Shown one piece after another: positions 25,285 to 33,292 of a stretch of 64,000 nt of DNA. Within the stretch, counting starts at the first letter, position 1; every line of letters starts with the position of its first letter. This DNA comes from Lewinellaceae bacterium (GTDB lineage Bacteria > Bacteroidota > Bacteroidia > Chitinophagales > Saprospiraceae). Made by a program: the position numbers and the translations under genes. Under the pieces are notes generated by a model. That model worked only from the letters and a program-made list of their open reading frames with translations, was not told where the DNA came from and searched no databases. The stretch covers positions 1-64,000 of the forward strand of contig JADJWX010000013.1 of assembly GCA_016716135.1 (NCBI GenBank), given 5' to 3'.

Positions 25285-28077
25285 ATGAAACGCAATTCCG
25301 ACCTTGTACTCAGCATGTTAATGCTGCTCCTTCCGCTATTTGCCCTGGCACAAAAGGGCACGATTTCCGGTAAAATCATTGACGCCAAAACGGCCGAAGA
25401 GTTGATCGGCTGCACCGTCCGTCTGGACGATGGTGCTGGTGGCGCACTCACCGATTATGAAGGTAATTTCATGATCGCCAACGTTGTTCCGGGGACCCAC
25501 AAAATCGTGGTATCGTACACCGGGTATTCCGAAAAACTGATTTCGGATATTATCGTTAAAAACGGCGAGGCAACCACGGTAAACATCGCCATGGAAGATG
25601 CCGCCGCCAGCCTCATTTCCGAGGTAGTGATCACGGCCACGGCGCGGCGTTCCAGTATGAGCGCCCTGACAATCCTGCAAAAAAACAGCCCCATCATTGC
25701 CGACGGGATCAGCGCCGAAGTGATCAAGCGCACGCCCGACCGCACCACCGGCGACGTCATCCGCCGGGTGAGCGGCGCCAGTATCCAGGACAATAAATTC
25801 GCCATTATCCGCGGCCTGAACGACCGCTACAACATCGCCCTGCTCAACGGCGCCCTGCTGAGCAGCACCGAGCCCGACCGCAAAGCGTTCTCCTTCGACC
25901 TGTTCCCTTCCTCGATGCTGGACAACCTGCTGGTCATGAAAACGGCCAGCGCCGACCTGCCGGGCGAGTTTGCCGGCGGCGCCATTATTTTGAATACCAA
26001 GGATATCCCGGAACAGAATTACCTGCAGGTAAACGCCGGCGCCGGATACAATACCGTCAGCACCTTCAAAGCCTACCAAAGCGCCCAGGGCGGCGGCACC
26101 GATTTTCTGGGGATCGACGACGGTTCCCGCGCCGTGCCGGCCGGATACCCGGGCGCTACGGAATTCCAGCAAGCCACCCGGGAAGACAAACTCGGCTATT
26201 CCCGCCAGTTTGCCAACGACTGGGCCATCATGGACAAAAGCAGCGCCGCCCCCAACAGCAGCCTGCAACTGGCTGCCGGTCTGGTATCGTCGCCCGATCG
26301 CAAAGTGCAGTTTGGCAGCACGCTGGCTTTTTCCTACAGCAACAACAACCGCCTGCAAACCGGCGAGCGCAACGACTTCGACATCGAGCGCCAACTGTTC
26401 AATTTCCAGGACAACCAGTTTAAAAACAATGTGTTGTGGGGAAGCCTGGCCAACCTGGCCATGAAAATTAACAACCGCCATAAAATAAACCTCCAGGGCA
26501 CCTACTCGACCAATACCGACAATGTGATCAGCAGTCGCGAAGGCAGCGATTTTGAACAGGAGCGCTATGTGCGTGCCACGGCCATCGAATACACCGAAAA
26601 CCATTTGCTGACCACCCGCCTTGCCGGTGAGCATTCTTTTGGCCTGAACAATATCAAACTCGAATGGGGCGGCGGCTACAACCGCACCACACGCGATGTG
26701 CCGTCATTGCGCCGGATGTTTTATTCCAAAAATTTTGATGCCGAGGCTGAAGATCCCTACCGCGCCTATGTCCCCTACGGTTCGGCAGACCCCTTCCGCA
26801 GCGGCCGTTTTTACTCCGACCTTTCGGAAAATGTGTACAACGGCAATGTCGACCTGACCATCCCGTTTGTGCTCGGCGCCGAAAAACACTCCGTAAAAGT
26901 CGGCGGCCTTTACCAGGGTAAAGCGCGTGATTTTAATGCCCGGGTGATGGGCTTCATTCGGGCACGCGTAGCCGGCTTCGACAATTCCCTGCTCCTGCTG
27001 CCGCAAGACCAGATTTTTGCGCCGGAAAATATCCGCGACAACGGTTTTGTCATCGATGAAATTACCAACCTCAGCGATGCCTACACCGCCAGTTCCGATT
27101 TGAGCGCAGCCTATATTTTGTTCGACAACACGGTGTTTGAAAAACTGCGGATCAACTGGGGTGTGCGCGTGGAGCGTTTTAACCAGCACCTCGAATCGAG
27201 CGACTACAGCGGTACGCCGCTGGAAGTGAACAACGACCTGACGACCTGGCTGCCGTCGGCAAACCTGACCTACCGCCTGAACGACAAGCACCAGTTGCGC
27301 CTGTCGGCCTCCAAAACGGTGAGCCGTCCCGAATTTCGTGAAGTAGCGCCGTTTGCCTTCTACGATTTTTACCTGAATGCGGGCGTCGTCGGTTCGCCGG
27401 AGCTCACCCCGGGGGAGATTTACAACGCCGACTTGCGTTACGAGATTTACCCGGGCCAGAACGAGTTGTTCAGCGTCAGCCTTTTTTATAAAAAATTCGA
27501 CAACCCGATCGAGTTTACCTTCAGCAGCCAGGGCGCCGGTACGCGTACTTTTTCGTTCCAGAATATCCCCGGTGCAGAAAACTACGGTGTGGAGCTGGAA
27601 TTGCGTAAAAACATGGGATTCCTGACGCCGGGACTGGAAGCGCTGACCTTCTTCACCAATGCTGCGTTCATTCGCTCCAAGCTGGATTTGTCCAACGTGT
27701 CCAGCTACGACAGCGACCGGGCGCTTCAGGGCCAGTCGCCCTACCTGGTGAACACCGGTTTGACCTACAACCACGTCGATTGGGGCCTGAGCACCACGCT
27801 GGTGTACAACATCATCGGCGATCGCGTTGCCCAGGTCGGCACCACCGACTACGCCGATATTTATGAGCGCCACCGCAATTTGCTCGATTTCCAGATCGCC
27901 AAACGCATTGGCGAGCGCGGCGAGGTGAAATTGACCTGGGGCGATATTTTGCGGCCCGACTTCATGTACTACCAGGACAATAACGCCAATCACAAGTTCG
28001 ACGCCGATGTAGACAATGTGATGCAGCGCCTCAACTTTGGCAGCACCATTACCCTGGGTTTTGGGTATCGGTTCTAA
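25285..28077 (+). CDS. TonB-dependent outer-membrane receptor with carboxypeptidase-regulatory-like domain
   Basis: This 930-residue protein has a signal peptide (MKRNSDLVLSMLMLLLPLFA). A CarboxypepD-reg-like domain follows (about 24-105, GTISGKIIDAKTAEELIGCT), then a plug (about 120-250, TTGDVIRRVSGASIQDNK, ADLPGEFAGGAIILNTK), and a 22-strand-type barrel ending in an aromatic residue (LGFGYRF). No SusD-like lipoprotein is adjacent, so this is not a standard polysaccharide locus. The Pho-box-like array upstream suggests uptake of a phosphorus source (inference). It is partnered with the T9SS beta-helix gene. Confidence 0.88.
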   Translation: MKRNSDLVLSMLMLLLPLFALAQKGTISGKIIDAKTAEELIGCTVRLDDGAGGALTDYEGNFMIANVVPGTHKIVVSYTGYSEKLISDIIVKNGEATTVNIAMEDAAASLISEVVITATARRSSMSALTILQKNSPIIADGISAEVIKRTPDRTTGDVIRRVSGASIQDNKFAIIRGLNDRYNIALLNGALLSSTEPDRKAFSFDLFPSSMLDNLLVMKTASADLPGEFAGGAIILNTKDIPEQNYLQVNAGAGYNTVSTFKAYQSAQGGGTDFLGIDDGSRAVPAGYPGATEFQQATREDKLGYSRQFANDWAIMDKSSAAPNSSLQLAAGLVSSPDRKVQFGSTLAFSYSNNNRLQTGERNDFDIERQLFNFQDNQFKNNVLWGSLANLAMKINNRHKINLQGTYSTNTDNVISSREGSDFEQERYVRATAIEYTENHLLTTRLAGEHSFGLNNIKLEWGGGYNRTTRDVPSLRRMFYSKNFDAEAEDPYRAYVPYGSADPFRSGRFYSDLSENVYNGNVDLTIPFVLGAEKHSVKVGGLYQGKARDFNARVMGFIRARVAGFDNSLLLLPQDQIFAPENIRDNGFVIDEITNLSDAYTASSDLSAAYILFDNTVFEKLRINWGVRVERFNQHLESSDYSGTPLEVNNDLTTWLPSANLTYRLNDKHQLRLSASKTVSRPEFREVAPFAFYDFYLNAGVVGSPELTPGEIYNADLRYEIYPGQNELFSVSLFYKKFDNPIEFTFSSQGAGTRTFSFQNIPGAENYGVELELRKNMGFLTPGLEALTFFTNAAFIRSKLDLSNVSSYDSDRALQGQSPYLVNTGLTYNHVDWGLSTTLVYNIIGDRVAQVGTTDYADIYERHRNLLDFQIAKRIGERGEVKLTWGDILRPDFMYYQDNNANHKFDADVDNVMQRLNFGSTITLGFGYRF

Positions 28078-28152
28078 TTACTTCTCCAAATTGTCCCATT
28101 GACACAGGATACAGATTTTAGTAGTTATAAGGTTAGGAATTGACTACAATTA

Positions 28153-28185
28153 TCCGGGCGACGTAAGTCACCCGGATTTTTTCTT
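28153..28185 (+). terminator. Rho-independent terminator of the receptor gene
   Basis: ATCCGGGCGAC pairs with GTCACCCGGAT around a short loop and is followed by a T-run. It lies about 75 bases after the receptor stop, so the beta-helix gene needs its own promoter. Confidence 0.75.
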
Positions 28186-28266
28186 TTTAGCGCAAAATCG
28201 AACGGCGACAACCGGGTTGATGTGCAATGGCCGCCCTGCGTTTGGAGCAACCCGAAGGCCCCCGGC

Positions 28267-28305
28267 TTAACATTCGCTTCATACAGACTTAAAGCAAACT
28301 TAACC
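28267..28305 (+). promoter_or_regulatory. Pho-box-like array of four hexamers at 11-bp spacing
   Basis: TTAACA, TTCATA, TTAAAG and TTAACC start at 28267, 28278, 28289 and 28300. The last begins 37 bases before the -7 box, matching the receptor promoter. The TTCATACAG block also occurs in both arrays, which points to one regulator for both genes. Confidence 0.7.
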
Positions 28306-28336
28306 CCAAGGATTCGAAGCCGGTAGGGCTTCTGGC

Positions 28337-28344
28337 GAACTTTG
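28337..28344 (+). promoter_or_regulatory. -7 element of the beta-helix gene
   Basis: GAACTTTG matches TAnnTTTG at 5 of 6 defined positions and lies 59 bases before the ATG. The -33 region is replaced by the hexamer array. Confidence 0.5.
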
Positions 28345-28403
28345 CCGAATACAAACGACCCTAATTCAGGGGTTGAAACCACGATAAAAAATTAAACCTT
28401 CCT

Positions 28404-31286
28404 ATGCAAAAAGTACGTTTACTACTCGCTGCCTTGTGTTTGGCTTCGTTGCAGCTTTCCGCCCAGGTTGTTACCGTATCAGGCGATATTTCATCTGATC
28501 AGACCTGGACGAAGGGCAATACTTACCTCCTTTCCGGCTTTGTGTATGTGACCAATGGTGCAAAACTGACCATTGAAGCGGGCACAACCATCAAAGGGGA
28601 TAAAGCTTCGAAAGGCTCATTGATCGTTACCCGTGGCAGCCAGCTCATCGCCAACGGGACGGCTACGGAGCCGATCGTTTTCACCAGCAATGAATCTTCT
28701 CCCACATATGGCGACTGGGGTGGCCTGATCATTTTGGGCTATGCGCCGACCAACCAAACGTATAACGGTACTGCCGGCCTGGGCCTTATTGAGGGCGGGA
28801 TTGACCCCGTCAAAGGTCTGTACGGCGGCGGCGACCAGCCCGGTGGCGCAAAAACGGACGATAACTCCGGCGTGCTGCGTTTTGTTCGCGTTGAATATGC
28901 CGGGATCGCTTTCCAGCCGAACAACGAAATCAACGGCATCACCTTCGGTGGCGTAGGTTCCAAAACCGTGGTGGAATGCGTGCAGGTTTCGTACGCCAAC
29001 GACGACTCGTTCGAGTGGTTTGGCGGCACCGTGAACTGCAAATACCTGATCGCTTATCGCGGCCTGGATGACGACTTCGACTGCGATTTCGGCTATGCCG
29101 GCAAGGTGCAATTTGCGCTTTCTGTCCGCGACCCGAATGTGGCCGATATCTCGGGCTCCAATGGTTTTGAGGTGGATAACAACGGTTCGGGCTCGGACCT
29201 GACGCCGAAAACGGCGCCCACATTCTCCAACGTTACCATTGTCGGACCTTCCGGCGCTAATACCTCGATCGATTACAAACGCGCCAACCACCTGCGTCGC
29301 AATTGTGAGATCGGTGTGTACAATTCCGTTTTTGTCGGTGCATACCCGGTTGGGTTGCTGATCGACGGCGCCAGCACAGTTGCCAATGCCCAATCGGGCA
29401 AATTTGTGGTCAAAAATTCCTTTTACCACGGGATGACCACACCGTTGAGCACCACCGAAGCCGGCTTCGATATCGCGGCTTATGCGACGGCTATGGGCAT
29501 TTCTACCGGTCCAAATGCTGCCGATGCCGGTTTGGTTGATCCGTTCAACATCGACTTGCCGAACCCGCGGCCGAATACTAATTCGCCGGTATTGGGCTAC
29601 GCAAAATTCGATGATGCCCGCATCCGGGACCCCTTCTTTATTCCGGTAAGCTATGCCGGTGCGTTCGGCCCTTCCGGCGACTGGACCTGCCCCTGGGCAC
29701 GCTGGGAAAGTGCCGGCTGCATGCCGGCCAACGGCGTAGTGACCGTAGCCGGAGATATCACCACCAATACCACCTGGACCGCCGACAAAACGTACCTCCT
29801 GCAAGGTTTTGTTTACGTGACCAACGGCGCACAATTGACGATCGAACCCGGTACCATTATCAAAGGCGACAAAGCCAGCAAAGGCTCACTGATCGTTACC
29901 CGCGGCAGCAAAATCATTGCCGACGGTAAACTGGGCCTCCCGATCGTATTTACCAGCAATGAATCCGACCCTACCTATGGCGACTGGGGCGGCCTGATCA
30001 TTTTGGGCTATGCGCCGACCAACCAAACCTACAACGGCACAGCCGGACTTGGCCTGATCGAAGGCGGCATTGACCCGGTGAAAGGCCTGTACGGCGGCGG
30101 CGACCAGCCCGGCGGCGCAATAGCTGGCGACAACTCCGGTATCCTGCGTTATGTTCGCGTTGAATATGCCGGTATTGCTTTCCAGCCCAACAACGAGATC
30201 AACGGGATCACCTTCGGTGGTGTCGGTAGCGGAACAACGGTAGACTACGTGCAGGTTTCGTATGCCAACGACGACTCTTTTGAGTGGTTTGGCGGTACGG
30301 TTAACTGCAAACACCTGATTGCTTACCGCGGCCTGGATGATGATTTTGACTGCGATTTCGGCTTTGCCGGAAATGTGCAATACGCCTTGTCGGTACGCGA
30401 TCCGCAGGTTGCCGATATCTCGGGTTCCAATGGTTTTGAAGTAGACAACAACGGCTCCGGCTCCGACCTGACGCCCAAAACAGCGCCAACGTTCTCTAAT
30501 GTGACCTTGCTTGGCCCTGTGTCCAACCCGGCAGTGGACTACAAACGCGCAGCCCACCTGCGTCGCAACTGCGAAATTGGAATTTTCAACTCCCTGCTCA
30601 TGGGAAGCTATCCGGTAGGCTTGTTTATCGACGGCGCCACCACGGTTGCCAATGCACAATCCGGCAAACTGGAAGTGAAAAATACCTGGGTAGCAGGGCC
30701 GACATCATTGCTGACTACTACGGAAGCCGGCTTCGATGTTGCAGCCTGGTTTAACACCGCAGGGTGGGGGAATGGCTCCAATGCCGCTTCCGATGCTGTT
30801 GCGCTGCAGGATGCTTTTTACCTGGATATGCCCAATGCCCAACCGTCGTACACCTCTCCGGCACTTGGCGGAGCATCTTTTACATCCGCCCGTATCAACA
30901 CACCCTTCTTTGATAAAGTAACGTATGTCGGCGCTTTCGACGGTTCAAATGACTGGACCTGTGGCTGGAGCCAGTTTGTAGAGAAAAATGTCGCTTGTCT
31001 TGTAGAAACAGATGAAGCAGACAAGTACGTCGGTGGTGTAAAATTGTACCCGACGGTCGCAACGGAACAAACTACACTGGAGTTTTCTTTGGCACAAAAT
31101 GCAGATGTGGTGGTGGAAGTTTACGGCATGGATGGCCAATATTTCGGTCAGCAAATCAATGAAAAAGCCTTCGCCGGCCCGCAAATGCATACGCTGAACA
31201 CCAATGATCTGCCGTCCGGATTTTATTTTGTCCGTATTCAGGCAGGTCCGGCTGTGAAGACGGCCAAGCTGATTGTCGTCCGGTAA
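28404..31286 (+). CDS. Secreted T9SS protein with two tandem beta-helix-like domains
   Basis: This 960-residue protein has a signal peptide (MQKVRLLLAALCLASLQLSA). Two copies of a domain of about 430 residues follow (about 22-445 and 447-870). Both contain TYLL-GFVYVTNGA-LTIE, GDKASKGSLIVTRGS, YGDWGGLIILGYAPTNQTYN, NDDSFEWFGGTVNCK and DFDCDFG. The DNA copies are also very similar, so the duplication looks recent. A type A T9SS sorting domain ends the protein (LYPTVATEQTTLEFSL to AKLIVVR). The role is unknown; sharing an array-type promoter with the TonB receptor suggests cell-surface binding or degradation of the same substrate (inference). Confidence 0.85.
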   Translation: MQKVRLLLAALCLASLQLSAQVVTVSGDISSDQTWTKGNTYLLSGFVYVTNGAKLTIEAGTTIKGDKASKGSLIVTRGSQLIANGTATEPIVFTSNESSPTYGDWGGLIILGYAPTNQTYNGTAGLGLIEGGIDPVKGLYGGGDQPGGAKTDDNSGVLRFVRVEYAGIAFQPNNEINGITFGGVGSKTVVECVQVSYANDDSFEWFGGTVNCKYLIAYRGLDDDFDCDFGYAGKVQFALSVRDPNVADISGSNGFEVDNNGSGSDLTPKTAPTFSNVTIVGPSGANTSIDYKRANHLRRNCEIGVYNSVFVGAYPVGLLIDGASTVANAQSGKFVVKNSFYHGMTTPLSTTEAGFDIAAYATAMGISTGPNAADAGLVDPFNIDLPNPRPNTNSPVLGYAKFDDARIRDPFFIPVSYAGAFGPSGDWTCPWARWESAGCMPANGVVTVAGDITTNTTWTADKTYLLQGFVYVTNGAQLTIEPGTIIKGDKASKGSLIVTRGSKIIADGKLGLPIVFTSNESDPTYGDWGGLIILGYAPTNQTYNGTAGLGLIEGGIDPVKGLYGGGDQPGGAIAGDNSGILRYVRVEYAGIAFQPNNEINGITFGGVGSGTTVDYVQVSYANDDSFEWFGGTVNCKHLIAYRGLDDDFDCDFGFAGNVQYALSVRDPQVADISGSNGFEVDNNGSGSDLTPKTAPTFSNVTLLGPVSNPAVDYKRAAHLRRNCEIGIFNSLLMGSYPVGLFIDGATTVANAQSGKLEVKNTWVAGPTSLLTTTEAGFDVAAWFNTAGWGNGSNAASDAVALQDAFYLDMPNAQPSYTSPALGGASFTSARINTPFFDKVTYVGAFDGSNDWTCGWSQFVEKNVACLVETDEADKYVGGVKLYPTVATEQTTLEFSLAQNADVVVEVYGMDGQYFGQQINEKAFAGPQMHTLNTNDLPSGFYFVRIQAGPAVKTAKLIVVR

Positions 31287-31318
31287 ATTGCCCGAATAAA
31301 ATTACCAAGTGAAAACCG

Positions 31319-31358
31319 AAAGCGGTGGGCTGCTCTGCGCAGCCTGCCGCTTTTTTTT
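31319..31358 (+). terminator. Rho-independent terminator of the beta-helix gene
   Basis: AAGCGG pairs with CCGCTT and GGCTGC with GCAGCC, forming a 12-bp interrupted stem followed by eight T. Confidence 0.8.
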
Positions 31359-31480
31359 GGAGTCAACCCAACCGTAAAAAAGGGAATCCGAGCCCCGTTT
31401 TGTCTTTGCCGGGACAAGTGCCCGGTTTGCCGGATGGGGAATAAACCGGGGTTTCCCCAAATGGTGTTAATTTTCCCCAC

Positions 31481-32977
31481 ATGAAAATAGTCATCCTTGG
31501 CAACGGCATCGCCGGCATCACGGCAGCGCGGTTTATCCGCAAGCGCAGCGATCATGAAATTCTCGTCATTTCCGACGAATCCGACGAGTTTTTCAGCCGT
31601 ACGGCACTGATGTACATTTACATGGGGCACCTGCGGGAGCGCGATACCCGTCCGTACGAGCCCTGGTTTTGGGATAAAAACCGCATTCAGCGCCTGCGCG
31701 CCCGCATTGCCCGCATTGATTTTGACAAAAAAACATTGCATGCAACCGACGGCAAAACCATCTTCTACGACAAACTGGTGCTTGCCCTGGGCTCCCGCCC
31801 CAACAAATTTGGCTGGCCGGGGCAGGACCTCAATGGGGTGCAGGGGTTGTATCATTTGCAGGATTTGGCAACGATGGAGCAATTTTTTCCCAGGCCTGAA
31901 GGCCTGGGCGAAGAAGGCCTGGGCGGAGAAGGCCTGAGCGAAGAAGGCCTGAGCGAAGAAGGCCTGAGCGAAGAACATGCCAGCGATCGAAAATATGAAA
32001 ACAATTTCTCTGGGCAGGATTTCTCCGCCCAGGCCTTCAGGCCTGGGAAAGCCGTGATCGCGGGCGGCGGCTTAATCGGCGTGGAAATGGCCGAAATGTT
32101 TCATTCCCGGCAAATTCCAGTGACATTTTTAGTGCGCGAAAAAGATTTTTGGGGCAATGTATTGCCCCCGGAAGAGGCAGCCATGGTGAGTCGCCATTTG
32201 CGTGAGCATCATATTGACCTGCGCCTGCAAACCGAGCTGCGCGAAATTCTGGACGACGGACAGGGGTACTGCCGGGCCGTAGTTACCCAATCGGGCGAGA
32301 CGATTCCCTGTAACTTCGTGGGCCTGACCGTCGGCGTGCGCCCCAATATTGATTTTTTAAAAAACAGCGCCCTGGAAACCAACCGAGGTATTTTGGTCAA
32401 TGACCACCTGGAAACCAACCTCCCCGACGTGTACGCCGCAGGCGATTGTGCCGAACTCCGCCGGCCTCAACCGGGGCGCCGCGCCATCGAAGCCGTCTGG
32501 TACACCGGTCGTATGATGGGCGAAACGCTGGCACACAACCTGACCGGCAACCGAACGCCCTACAACCCCGGCGTCTGGTTTAACTCCGCCAAATTTTTCG
32601 ATATCGAATACCAGGTATACGGCGACATCCGCGCCGAGCTGCCGCCGGAACAATCCACCGTGTATTGGGAACATCCGTCGGGTAAAAAAAGCATCCGCCT
32701 TAATTATGAAATCGCGACGGGGCGTATTCTCGGATTTAACCTCATGGGTGTGCGTTACCGGCAGGAAGTGTGCGAACGCTGGCTTCGGGCGGGAACTCCC
32801 GTCGAATCGGTGCTTCAACAACTGGGCCTGGCCAATTTCGACCCGGAGTTTTCCGTGCAATATGAAGCGTATCTCATGGAGCAATACAACCGGAAAAACG
32901 GTACAGCCTTTAGCTTGCAACAAAAGCGTGGACTGCCGGCGGTCTTAAAATTTCTAACGCCTATAGCGAGGCGGTGA
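31481..32977 (+). CDS. FAD-dependent NAD(P)H oxidoreductase with an in-frame palindromic insert
   Basis: This 498-residue flavoprotein has FAD motif ILGNGIAGITA at the start, ALGSRPNKFGWPG, NAD motif VIAGGGLIGVEMAE (about 192-205) and DVYAAGDCAELRRP. It resembles rubredoxin/nitrite-reductase-type NAD(P)H oxidoreductases. Residues 136-190 are an extra segment encoded by the palindromic element at 31886-32050, placed just before the NAD-binding domain; the frame is kept. The last codons and stop (PIARR, TGA) lie in the first palindrome of the downstream array. It probably passes electrons to the membrane ferredoxin protein encoded next. Confidence 0.85.
   Translation: MKIVILGNGIAGITAARFIRKRSDHEILVISDESDEFFSRTALMYIYMGHLRERDTRPYEPWFWDKNRIQRLRARIARIDFDKKTLHATDGKTIFYDKLVLALGSRPNKFGWPGQDLNGVQGLYHLQDLATMEQFFPRPEGLGEEGLGGEGLSEEGLSEEGLSEEHASDRKYENNFSGQDFSAQAFRPGKAVIAGGGLIGVEMAEMFHSRQIPVTFLVREKDFWGNVLPPEEAAMVSRHLREHHIDLRLQTELREILDDGQGYCRAVVTQSGETIPCNFVGLTVGVRPNIDFLKNSALETNRGILVNDHLETNLPDVYAAGDCAELRRPQPGRRAIEAVWYTGRMMGETLAHNLTGNRTPYNPGVWFNSAKFFDIEYQVYGDIRAELPPEQSTVYWEHPSGKKSIRLNYEIATGRILGFNLMGVRYRQEVCERWLRAGTPVESVLQQLGLANFDPEFSVQYEAYLMEQYNRKNGTAFSLQQKRGLPAVLKFLTPIARR
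31886..32050. repeat. 165-bp palindromic element inserted in frame in a gene
   Basis: The ends are 30-base inverted repeats (TTTCCCAGGCCTGAAGGCCT and its complement at 32021-32050) with one mismatch. Inside the left part are five 15-base units of the form GGCCTGAGCGAAGAA (31901-31975) that encode G-L-S/G-E/G-E. The length equals 55 codons with no stop. Confidence 0.88.
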
Positions 32978-33279
32978 CTTCAAGTCGCCGCCTCGCTATA
33001 CGCAGTGAGGCGGTGACTTGAAGTCACCGCCTCACTACACGCAGTGAAGCGGTGGCTTGAAGTCACCGCCTCGCTATACGCAGTGAAGCGGTGACTCGAA
33101 GTCACCGCCTCACTATCTAACGCAGTGAAGCGGTGGCTTGAAGTCACCGCCTCGCTATACGCAGTGAAGCGGTGACTTGAAGTCACCGCCTCACTATCTA
33201 ACGCAGTGAAGCGGTGACTTGAAGTCACCGCCTCACTATCTAACGCAGTGAAGCGGTGACTCGAAGTCACCGCCTCACT
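32965..33279. repeat. Tandem array of eight 33-bp palindromes
   Basis: Units of the type AGTGAAGCGGTGACTT-G-AAGTCACCGCCTCACT start at 32965, 33004, 33043, 33082, 33124, 33163, 33205 and 33247. Spacing is 39 or 42 bp, always a multiple of three, with spacers ATACGC/ACACGC or ATCTAACGC. Single changes are often G-T wobble or compensated. The first unit contains the stop codon of the FAD gene, and the last ends 14 bases before the next ATG. Confidence 0.95.
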
Positions 33280-33292
33280 AAACCAAATATTT

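Noticed and set aside
26704..27993. 429-codon minus-strand frame over the TonB receptor gene
   Set aside because: It is antisense to a well-supported receptor, and its composition reflects the GC-rich complementary frame.
32965..33279. CRISPR array
   Set aside because: The repeats are palindromes separated by nearly constant 6-9 bp spacers, not unique spacers of 30 bp, and no cas genes are present.
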